Source of the DNA: Tetrahymena thermophila SB210
Lineage: Eukaryota; Ciliophora; Oligohymenophorea; Hymenostomatida; Tetrahymenidae
NCBI RefSeq assembly: GCF_000189635.1
Contig: NW_002476327.1
Location: 62,001-126,000, forward strand
Reading direction: 5' to 3'
DNA: 64,000 nucleotides
The position numbers and the translations under genes were made by a program. Below the pieces are notes generated by a model, which made no database searches, was not told where the DNA came from, and saw nothing but the letters and a program-made list of their open reading frames with translations. This document shows, piece after piece, positions 50,801 through 60,766 of the stretch. Positions within the stretch are counted from its first letter, which is position 1; each line of letters opens with the position of its first letter.

Positions 50801-53538
50801 AGTAAGTACTAAAATTAAGAATTATAAACAAAAAAATATTTTTTTATTTAAGAAATTTTTATAATAAAAAAATTAAAACAAATAAATAAATTAATTTATA
50901 ATAAAATAGCAAAAAATTTTTTTTGCCAAAATAATAATTTTTTTTTCAAAGAACAAAAAAGAAAAATTAATAATTTTTTACTAAAAATAAAGATCTAAAT
51001 TTAAGAGCATTGGGGAGCTTATCAAACCTTAGCATAAACCTGAAGCACCAGCATTAGAGATTTCATTTAAACTTTTTAATATTAAAAATAAAACTTAAAT
51101 GAATCGATTAAATAAGAAAATAAATGAGAATTAGATTGAACAATTAAAGTTGATAACTAAGTTTTTAATTAAATGTTCCCTTTAAAAAGTAAGTAGTTGA
51201 TTGATTCCACTTAACTTCGAAATCAGAGAAAATAGAAAATTAAAAAAATAATAATTAAAATAATAAAAGAATCAATTAAGTAGATAAAAAAAAGCTCAAA
51301 TAAATATTTTAATTTATTTTCAGTTAATTAAATATTAAATAAATACTGTAAAAATACAAGAAATTTTAGCTTATATTTAATAAAAAAATTCAAATTTTAC
51401 TTGTAAAAATATTTGATTTACTAAATATATATTTTGATTTAATTAAATTAAGTAAAATTTTGGAAAAAATAATAAATGAACGAATTTGTATAAGAAAGAA
51501 TTCATTATTTTTTTGATTTTTTATTTTATAATCTCCTTTTTTCTTTAAATTGAAAAATATTTTTATTTATTTAGTAAATTTGTATTTATTTTTGCAAAAT
51601 AAATATTTTTTAAAATTCAAATGAACTAAATTTTTTTGGGCTGTAACATTATAAAAATAAATATATTTATTGCTTATTCTTACCTGAGCTCTAGTATTAA
51701 AGTTTAAAGATTAACCAAGTTTACTAAAGCAGAACCTAAGTTTGAAGCACCTTAGTCTCTAATTTAATTGCCACTTTTTAAATATTCAAAAAATATTCTT
51801 AATAAACATTAATAAAATAAATATTTATATTGAATAAACTATTTTCAATTTTAGAAAAAAAGCTACTTGCTAATAATAAATTTTAACAATATTAAAAAAT
51901 GGAAATAAATTTAATGAATTTATTTTATTTTGTTTTCAAATCATTTTTTTATTATGAAATAAAAAGAAAAAACAAAAAAAAACATTTTTACAAAAGATTT
52001 AGATGCAAGCTTGAGAGATTAGAGCATTTTACTAAAGCAGATCCTAATTCTTATATACCTTATCCATCAATTTGATTATTACTTTTTAATTATTAAAAAT
52101 TAGGAGAGTAAAAAATAGCTCAAAAAATATGGAAAATTAAGCCAAAATATTTTATTGTGTTTTGTATTAAAAAATAAATAAAAAAATAAAATTGCTTTTA
52201 CCAAAGATATAATCCCAAAAAAGATAGATTAATACATTTTGACAATGCTAAGCCTACACCTATTGAACCTTAGGAACCTAATTCATTGTTACTTTATTAT
52301 TTATTTAATAAAAAATTTTTAGAAATTTATTTTTATTGTAATTTAAAAAAATAAATAAATTAAAAGATATAAATTGTTTTTTGAATTAATTTTTTTTAAA
52401 AAAGAAATCCCAAAATCAACAACAAATAAATAAATTGTTTTTACTCAAGGAAAAGTGTCAACTTTTAAAGATTAGTACATTTCGATAAAGCTGATATTAA
52501 GCCATATGAACCTTCTGCTCCAATTTTTTAGACACTTTTTAAGTATTTACAAAAAATTTTTAATTAATTTGAATTAGCTTTCATCAAAAAAAATACCTCA
52601 AACTTGAACAAGAAAGATCAAGTGTTAAACTTGAGAGATTGATATAGTTTGCTATAGCAGATCCTATGTTTGATGCACCCTATGCATCAATTTAATTTTT
52701 CCTTTTTTATTTTAAACATAATTTTTAACAAATTTAAAAAATAAAAATGATAATTAAAGATTTTAAATAAGAAAATTAATTTGGTTATTAATCAATTAAT
52801 CAAATTAGAAAAAATAAAATAAATAAACAAATAAAAATCTCATAAAATGGTTTGTTGATTTGAAAAATAATAAATGAGACAATTTAAAATAAAAGAAATG
52901 GCTTTTACTATATATATAGATCTAATTGAGATAGATGAGTACTGTTTTGTAAAGCAGAAAGTATGTTTAAAACACATTAATTATCCAATTTATTGTCACT
53001 TATTAATTTTTTAACAATAAAATTAATATTTTATGTAGATATTTTTTACTAAAAAATAATAGTTAAGCTAGAGAATAAACAGCTAAAACCAAAGAAGAAA
53101 TAAATCAAATATAATCTGATGAAGTAAATGTTTACTCAAGAGAGAGTACCAAATTTGAGAGACTAGTATAATTTGCTAAAGAACAAGCTAAAATTGATGC
53201 ACCATCTTTACCAATTTAATTATCACTTTTTAACATTAAATAAACATCAATTTAGAAAAAAAGAAATAAAAACTTTTAAAAAATGAGGAGAAATAAAAAG
53301 AAAAATGAAAAAAATTCAAAGTAAAATTTATTTTTTGAAAAAGCTGGTTAGACTGATTATCTTTATTAATAGAAAATTAAAAAATTTTTGCTATAAAATA
53401 ATAATTAATTAATAAAAACCAATATTTTTTAAAATTAAATTTGCCTGAGATAGATTTCGAGTTAAGTATGAGACTATTTAGAAGAGCATGCAAACTTTTG
53501 ATGTAATAAATTAAATGTTAATAAACAAATTATCTTAA
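47885..53538 (-). CDS. Leucine-rich-repeat protein on the minus strand, 16 intact repeats, 5' end unclear
   Basis: Reading right to left, repeat exons are 53225-53136, 52998-52909, 52701-52597 (105 bases), 52534-52445, 52291-52202, 52081-51992, 51773-51684, 51071-50982, 50771-50682, 50496-50407, 50088-49999, 49830-49741, 49495-49415 (81), 48755-48681 (75), 48585-48493 (93) and 48279-48190. All others are 90 bases and all share the one-base/two-base phase. The terminal exon 47972-47885 ends LKRIITQNIHL before TGA, like the other LRR tails. The 5' end is not clear. At 53,538-53,452 lies a decayed repeat exon with a GC instead of GT donor. The upstream DNA quickly becomes the flank of an eight-cysteine gene, so the N-terminus may be lost or replaced. 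It may therefore be a truncated gene or a pseudogene despite the intact repeats. Introns match those of the plus-strand LRR genes. Confidence 0.8.
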
Positions 53539-54539
53539 AACACAAGGTACTTCTTCAAGATTTTCAAATTGTACTTTCTTTGAAATCATTTTTTTTGTTT
53601 TATAAAATTTAGTTATATTAATTGAAAGAATTAATAAATTAAGTAAAAGAATTAATAAATATTAAATAAATAAATAGTACAAAATTAATTTTGAAAATAT
53701 CCAAATCAAATTATGGGTAAATCATTAGATATAGTTTTTATCTATTTAATTTTGTTTCCGAAAAGCACATGCTATAAAATAATACCGTAATTATTTTAGA
53801 AATAGACACTTCTCAGAAATAATGAATGAAGTCCACTTTATTTAAAAATTTGCGCCTTATCAAAAAATTCACCTTAGCTACAGTGACTCTTCTTTAAAGG
53901 TGTAGATGGTATTTATTTTTTGATAACAGATAATAAGTTCTATTAAAGTCTAATAATAGTATATATTTAATTAATTATATATCTAAAAGCAAAAACCTAT
54001 AAAATTAGAACCAAAAATATTAAATTAAAAGCAAAATCAAATTTATTTATTTATCTATTTTAATTGACAATATTGTATCCATTAAATGGAGCAAAATTAT
54101 TTAAATAAATTTCTTAATAAATTAATAATGGCTGGTCCATTTAAAAATGTTAGATATAAATTTATTTAATTATTAAATTTAAAACTAAATGTACCTATTT
54201 TATTTATTTATTTATTTATTTATTTTTGATAATGAAATTGAATAATACTAATATCTATCTATTACATTTTATTTATTGATAATTTATTATTTATATTAAA
54301 TATACTTTATAGACTTTTTGTTATTGTAAAAATAGTTGGTTCTTGTGAGTATATATATTATTTTTAATACAATTAATTAATTTCAGGCAGATCTATTTAT
54401 AGATAGTACATTTATTTATTAAATTTTAAATATATTTTTATTTCAAGTGTTATTATAAAAATAACATTTAAGTTCTTTTCTTAAAATATAATTAAATAAA
54501 TAACTAAAAAAACAACTTAATTAAATTCAAAAAAAAAAA
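53226..54539. other. 5' side of minus-strand LRR gene and 5' flank of eight-cysteine gene 3
   Basis: It contains the decayed LRR exon (53,452-53,538), the 70-base nested inverted repeat (53,857-53,926) and the conserved upstream block. The TTTA run at about 54,200-54,225 is longer than in the copies at genes 1 and 2. Confidence 0.6.
53857..53926. repeat. 70-base nested inverted repeat, copy 2
   Basis: Same outer (TTATCAAAAAAT / ATTTTTTGATAA) and inner (CACCTT / AAGGTG) arms as the copies at 46,094 and 56,633, with a few changes in the loop. Confidence 0.8.
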
Positions 54540-54941
54540 ATGAGAATCTGTGCTTTTGTTTTAATAGCTTTTGTTGCAATTACTGCTGCCTAATATGATA
54601 CTCTTACTGAAGATCAATTTAATAAAATATAGGACTGTATGGCTAAAGTTGACCCTGCATGCTATGTTTAAACTGAAGATTGCATAAGTCAAATAGTATA
54701 AGCTGATAATTGCTTTGATTAATGTGCTGAAAATGATATCCATAATATGACTGTATGTACATAAGGTTGCAAATCCAATGTTAATAGTGTGTAAGTTCAT
54801 ATAGAATAAAAGACTGCTTGTATGAACTTTTTAGAAAAAAATCCTTCTAATAAAAATGAAAATAAAATTCCTAGTATGAGCACTGGAATTAACATTCTTG
54901 CTTTTACTGTCATAGCTTCAGTTCTCTCTCTATTATTATGA
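54540..54941 (+). CDS. Small secreted eight-cysteine surface protein, paralogue 3
   Basis: A single exon of 133 residues with conserved signal peptide, eight cysteines, NMT sequon and tail (SLLL). The N-terminal part of the mature domain is again the variable part (EDQFNKIQDCMAKVDPACYV). Asn replaces Gln before the fourth cysteine. It sits in a duplicated unit of about 1.8 kb (53,857 to about 55,680). It lies directly upstream, in divergent orientation, of the minus-strand LRR gene. Confidence 0.88.
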
Positions 54942-56544
54942 AAAAATTCACATTTTTTAAATTAGTTGTTAGATGTTTTATAAGTTCTTGTCTTGTGATA
55001 TTATTCCTAATATTTTTACATAACAAATTTCTGTTGATTGATTGATTTATTTATTTAGTTATTTATTTAAATTTAATCAACTTAATGAATAAATAATTAA
55101 AAGAAATAAAATTTTATAGTATTTAAACTGGCATATTTTGCTTGTAAAAAGATTGCGTATTTTGAATAGGCTGTATTTAAATATATTAAAGATTATTAAA
55201 ATAAATAGAATTTGATCATAATAATAATAAAGATTTTTAAATAATATGTTTCAATCAATAAATTCTTTCAAAATAGAAAGTGAATCAAATAGGCAGAAAT
55301 CAAAAATAAATCAAAAATAAATAAAATAATTTCAAATTTGAAAGCCATTTAATAAAAATAAGTATAATTAATTAAATTATTGTAACTGAATATTTAAAAA
55401 CCAATCCTTAAAAAAAATTTAAAATCAGTGAAAAATGATAAATAGTAATTATAGTGCTTACAGGTATTAAATTGATGTGAACTTGGTAAAGTAATAATTC
55501 CTGTATTTGCAATAAATAAAGTAGATTACTTGAATATATTATTTTATTAATTTTTATTATAAAATTTTTGTTTTATGATTTTGTAATTTAATTATATAAT
55601 TTTGGATATTGATTTTATAATAGATTTTTATTTTATAGTATAATACCCTTAATTATTTTAAAAGAAAATTTAATTATTGGTTATTGAAAAAAAATTTTTT
55701 TATTACTACTTTTTTTAAATTCTCTTTAAATTAGAAAATAATCAATTAGAGCTAAAAAGTAATATTTTTCGATTTTTTAATCTTGAATTTTATTATTTTA
55801 TAATTAAAATATTTAAATTCATCCAAAAAATATAAAATAGCAAAATTAATTATTATTTATTATAAAATATGTTTTTTTACAAGTAGTATCATAATTTAAA
55901 ATTAGCATATTAATTAATTAATATTGTTTATATAAATATGTATAAATAAAATTTTATGTAAATTTAAATGTCTTTAGAGCATTTAGGATTAATTCAGTAT
56001 GATGGAGGCTTGAATCAATAATTTATTACATAATTCAAGAAAAGTATAATTGATAAAGCCAGTAATTGAAAGAAAAAATCAAGTAAGAAGTTATTTGTTA
56101 GTCTAATCTTAATTAATAGTACTTAATTCTAGAAAATCTAATTTTAGCTAATTTCATGCTCTTACTTAATTATTTGATTATGTCTATAAACACAATAGTT
56201 CTAAAAATTCTTTAAAATAAGATAGCCAAAAGAATATAAGTAAAATCTAATTTCTTGATGAAATTTATATTTTAATTAATTAATTGATAAAACCATTAAA
56301 CATTAAAAGTAAATAAATTAATTTAAGTGTATTTTTAAAAATATTTTATTCATTTTTATTAAAAATATTTCATATTAAAATTAATTTTAATTTTATTAAA
56401 TAAATCTAAAATTCATCAAAGCTATTTTAGTTATTATTGGTGATAGCTATGATACTTCTAGTAAAAACTAGTTAAAGTTTATTATTTATTTAGAATATAC
56501 AAAATTAAGAATTTAATTAATATATATATTTAGCTATTTTTGCA

Positions 56545-56590
56545 TTTGAAATATCACTAACCATGATATCATGATTTGTTATATTTCAAA
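56545..56590. repeat. 46-base palindrome, second copy
   Basis: The same element as at 8,413-8,458, here with three mismatched pairs. Flanks are partly shared on both sides (TAGCT...TTTGC before; TCTAAATCTTAATTATTTT after). It lies just upstream of the 70-base inverted repeat. Confidence 0.8.
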
Positions 56591-56632
56591 TAACTTTTCT
56601 AAATCTTAATTATTTTCTTTATATTTTGCACC

Positions 56633-56702
56633 TTATCAAAAAATTCACCTTAACTAAAATGCCTCTTTTTAAAAGGTGTAGATGGTATTTATTTTTTGAT
56701 AA
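56633..56702. repeat. 70-base nested inverted repeat, copy 3
   Basis: Same nested arms as the copies at 46,094 and 53,857. It begins the duplicated unit that carries eight-cysteine gene 4. Confidence 0.8.
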
Positions 56703-56969
56703 CAACTAATAAGTTCTAGTAAAGTCTAATAATAGTATATTTAATTAATTATATATCTAAACGCAAAAATCTATAAAATTAGAACCAAAAATATTAAATT
56801 AAAAGCGAAATCAAATTTATTTATTTATCTATTTTAATTGACAATATTGTATCCATTAAATGGAGCAAAATTATTTAAATAAATTTTTTAATAAATTAAT
56901 AATGGCTGGTCCATTTAAAAATGTTAGATATAAATTTATTTATTAAATTTAAAACTAAATGTACCTATT

Positions 56970-57012
<43 letters not shown>

Positions 57013-57015
57013 TTT
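56970..57015. repeat. TTTA microsatellite
   Basis: About eleven TTTA units inside the conserved 5' flank of gene 4. The same position has far fewer units in the other copies, so it is a length-variable spot. Confidence 0.85.
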
Positions 57016-57354
57016 TTGATAATGAAATTGAATAATACTAACATCTTTCTATTACATTTTATTTATTTATAATTTATTATTTATATTAAATACACTTTAT
57101 AGACATTTTATTATTGTAAAAATAGTTGGTTCTTGTGAGTATATATATTATTTTTAATACAATTAATTAATTTCAGGCAGATCTATTTTTAGATAGATTA
57201 AAAGCAAGGAGCTAAAAAGTACATTTATTTATTAAATTTTAAATATATTTTTATTTCAAGTGTTATTATAAAAATAATATTTAAGTTTTTTTCTTAAAAT
57301 ATAATTAAATAAATAACTAAAAAAACAATTTAATTAAATTCAAAAAAAAAAAAA

Positions 57355-57756
57355 ATGAGAATCTATGCTTTTGTTTTAATAGCTCTTGTTGCAATTGCTG
57401 CTGCCTAATTTGATACTCTTACTTAAGATCAAATAAAATAAATAAATGAATGTTCAGGTAAAATTGAATTTCCATGCAAAAGTAACGATTAAAATTGCAT
57501 GAGTCAATTAGAATAAGCTGATTAATGCTTTGATTAATGTTCTCTAACAGACATCCATAATATGACTGTATGTACATAAGGTTGCAAATCCAGTAATAAT
57601 GATGTATAAATTCACATAGAATAAAAGACTGCTTGTATGAGCTTTTTAGAAAAAAATCCTTCTAATAAAAATGAAAATAAAATTCCTAGTATGAACACTG
57701 GAATTAACATTCTTGCTTTTACTGTCATAGCTTCAGTTCTCTCTCTATTATTATGA
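57355..57756 (+). CDS. Small secreted eight-cysteine surface protein, paralogue 4
   Basis: A single exon of 133 residues. It keeps the eight cysteines with identical spacing, the NMT sequon and the tail, but is the most diverged copy between cysteines 1 and 3 (SGKIEFPCKSNDQNC instead of the usual KVDPAC...EDC). The signal-peptide cysteine (Cys4) is Tyr here, so it is not part of the fold. It lies in a duplicated unit of about 1.9 kb (56,633 to about 58,505). The excess of change in one loop against a fixed signal and tail fits diversifying pressure on an exposed part. Confidence 0.88.
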
Positions 57757-59029
57757 AAAAATTCACATTTTTTAAATTATTTATTAGATGTTTTATAAGT
57801 TCTTGTCTTGTGATATTATTCCTAATATTTTTACATAACAAATTTCTGTTGATTGATTGATTGATTGATTTATTTATTTAGTTATTTATTTAAATTTAAT
57901 CAACTTAATGAATAAATAATTAAAAGAAATAAGATTTTATAGTATTTAAACTGGCATATTTTGCTTATAAAAAGATTGTGTATTTTGAATAGGTTGTATC
58001 TAAATATATTAAAGATTATTAAAATAAATAGAATTTGATCATAATAATAATAAAGATTTTTAAATAGTATGTTTCAATCAATAAATTCTTTCAAAAAATA
58101 GTGAGTGAATCAAATAGGCAGAAATCAAAAATAAGTAAATAAAACTAATTTCAAATTTTAAAGCCATTTAGTAAAAATAAGCATAAAATTAAATTATTGT
58201 AACTGAATATTTAAAAACCAATCCATGAAAAAAATTTAAAATCAGTGAAAAATGATAAATAGTAATTATAGTGCTTACTGGTTTTAAATTGATGTGAACT
58301 TGGTAAAGTAATAATTTAATTCTTGCAATAAATAAAGTAGATTACTTGAATATATTATTTTATTAATTTTTATTATAAAATCTTTGTTTTATGATTTTGT
58401 AATTTAATTATATTATTTTGGATATTGATTTTATAATAGATTTTTATTTTATAGTATAATACGCTTAATTATTTTAAAGAAAATTTAATTATTGGATAAG
58501 CAAATCCTCGTTTTCAAAATTTGAAAAAATAAAATGAATGATACTGCGTAATCCTCCCTACACCTCTTCTGTTATAATTAATAGATAAATTTAATTAAAA
58601 AAATATATTTCTAGTCATTATTTAAAGTAATAGCGCTTAGTTCTAATAAAATCTAATTATGCTTATTCCTTCCATCCAATCCTTTTACTATTTTAATTAA
58701 TTATGTTTACATTAATAATAGATCAGTATGAAATATGATATCTAATAGAATATAAGCAAAATCTAATTTATTGAGGATGTTTCTGTATTAATAAATTTGT
58801 TGATAAAGTTATTATTAGTTAAATATGTATAATTTAATTTCAGTATATTTTTTTAATTTATTTATGGTTTTCCTATTTAAAAATGTTTATTAAAAATTAA
58901 TTTTATTACTTAGATTTATTTGATTTATTTATTATTGATAGATTATATTACTATAATCCTAGTAAATTATGGCTTATTTCTTTAGAACAAAATCTAATTT
59001 ATAATATCAATTTATGTATTGATTAAAGC

Positions 59030-59560
59030 TATTTTTTGATAAAAGCTAATAAGTTCTAGTTAAGTCTAATTATAGTATATTTAAAGCTTGCTTACTTTGT
59101 TAAATCTAAATGCAAAAATCTACAAAATTAAAACCAAAAATATTAAATTAAAAGCAAAATCAAATTTATTTTTTTATTAAAGTGTCTATTTTAATTGAAA
59201 AAATAGTTTTCATTAAAAGGAACAACATTATTTAAGTAAATTTTTTAATAACTTAATTATGGCTGAACTATTTAAAAATGCTAGATATAAATTTTATTTA
59301 TTTATTTTTGATAATATTTATGAAGTAAGTTTTAATGATATTGGATAAACAAATTAAAAAAAAAAATTTAATATCTATCTATTAAATTTTATTTATAGAT
59401 AATTTATTATTTATATTAAATATACTTTATAGACTTTTTACTATTGTAAAAGTAGCTTGGTTTTTGTGAATATATTAATTATAATGCATACCTATTTATA
59501 GATTGATTAAAAGCAAGGAACTAAAAACGCATTTATTTATTATAATTTTGGATGTTATAT
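59030..59560 (+). repeat. Orphan copy of the eight-cysteine gene 5' flank
   Basis: It contains TTTTTTGATAA, AAGCTAATAAGTTCTAGTTA, TTAATTATGGCTGAACTATT, TATACTTTATAGACTTTTTA and AAAAGCAAGGAACTAAAAA, all landmarks of the upstream block of genes 1-4, in the same order. No signal-peptide ORF follows; LRR upstream sequence starts instead. This is a breakpoint relic. Confidence 0.75.
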
Positions 59561-59598
59561 TAAAAATAGATTTTTTAATTATATAAGAGCCAAATAAA

Positions 59599-59925
59599 TG
59601 CCATTCAAAAATTTAGTGAATTGAGATCACTATTTTTTTGAATTGCTTGCTGATGGATACGTTTGAATATTATCTATATAAAAATAAATTAATAATTTTA
59701 TAATATAATTTAATTAATTAATTAATAATATTTTTAATTTATATCAATCTTTATCAGTTTTCTATTAAATATTTAATTAATTTTACCCTTTTTTAAAAAT
59801 TTTTCTTCAAAAAAATTTAATTTAGATAAATTTTTTGTAATTTTTGCACAAAATTTTGAAATATTTAGATGAAATATTTAATTATTTTATTTTTATTTCT
59901 AAATATTATTTAAATCATTGCTATA
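59599..59925 (+). repeat. Duplicated LRR-gene upstream region, copy 2
   Basis: Pairs with 1,668-1,990. It stops shortly before the assembly gap, which probably swallows the first exon of the LRR gene that follows. Confidence 0.7.
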
Positions 59926-59990
59926 AATGGTAATGATTTTTTTTAATATTGCGAAGTTCTTTATTTTGTATAACCACGTTTTAGCTATTA

Positions 59991-60090
59991 NNNNNNNNNN
60001 NNNNNNNNNNNNNNNNNNNNNNNNNNNNNNNNNNNNNNNNNNNNNNNNNNNNNNNNNNNNNNNNNNNNNNNNNNNNNNNNNNNNNNNNNN
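59991..60090. other. Assembly gap (100 N)
   Basis: Exactly 100 Ns, a conventional placeholder, so the true length is unknown. It interrupts the 5' region of the LRR gene. Confidence 0.99.
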
Positions 60091-60639
60091 AAAGCAAACT
60101 TTATAAATTATGATTTAACTAGATTATTAATATTTGTTATTTTAATCCAAATAATTTCAAATAAAACTAAATTAATAATAATTAATTAATTAATTAATTA
60201 ATTAAATCCCATCATAATTCAAAATAGTTATTCAAAAATAAATAAATGATATAATAGAAAATACGTTATTAAAATCTAAAAGATGTAATTATTAATTTTT
60301 TAATAGATATTATTTAAATTTATTTTATTTATAAAAAAAGTTTTTAAACTCTACGCTTTAATCTCATTCAGTATTAGAAATTGATCTATAGTATATTTAA
60401 TTTATTAATATTATTACAAATAATTTTTTTTCTTTAATTTTCAAGTTCATTATAAAAATTTTTCTAATAAATAATATCATCAATACTCATTATTCATTTT
60501 TAACCATACAAGTATTTTTAAAATTATTTTAATTTATTTTTATATTTATTCATTGATTTCTTTTTTTTTCATATATTTTCTTTATTTTTCCTTTTTAATA
60601 ACAAATTTATTATATAAATATTCCCCAATATTTAAAAAG
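60091..60639. other. Putative intron / 5' region of LRR gene after gap
   Basis: AT-rich. The stretch around CTCTACGCTTTAATCTCATTCA (about 60,349) resembles 2,450-2,475, just before the first repeat exon of the LRR gene at 2.1 kb. It is therefore probably intron 1 of the homologous gene. Confidence 0.5.
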
Positions 60640-60735
60640 TTAAAATTAATTGTGTGATGAAGGAATATCAGGCTTATGTTCTGCTTTAGTATAGTGCACT
60701 AATCTCTAAAATTTAGCTTTATATATTCAGTAGGT

Positions 60736-60766
<31 letters not shown>

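Larger units (their letters stand above)
54942..57354. other. Flanks between eight-cysteine genes 3 and 4
   Basis: 3' flank of gene 3 to about 55,680, then AT-rich sequence. About 56,000-56,460 resembles 42,155-42,600. The 46-base palindrome is at 56,545-56,590, the 70-base inverted repeat at 56,633-56,702, and then comes the conserved 5' flank with a TTTA microsatellite at about 56,970-57,015. No gene is supported. Confidence 0.65.
57757..59990. other. 3' flank of gene 4, geneless relic of the family unit, and LRR upstream copy
   Basis: The gene-4 3' flank runs to about 58,505. Segment 58,660-58,830 weakly resembles 42,300-42,470. About 59,030-59,560 is a diverged copy of the eight-cysteine 5' flank without any gene after it. 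From 59,599 the sequence is the LRR upstream copy, cut by the gap. Confidence 0.65.

Noticed and set aside
54561-54800. Minus-strand open frame of 79 codons
   Set aside because: It is antisense to eight-cysteine paralogue 3.
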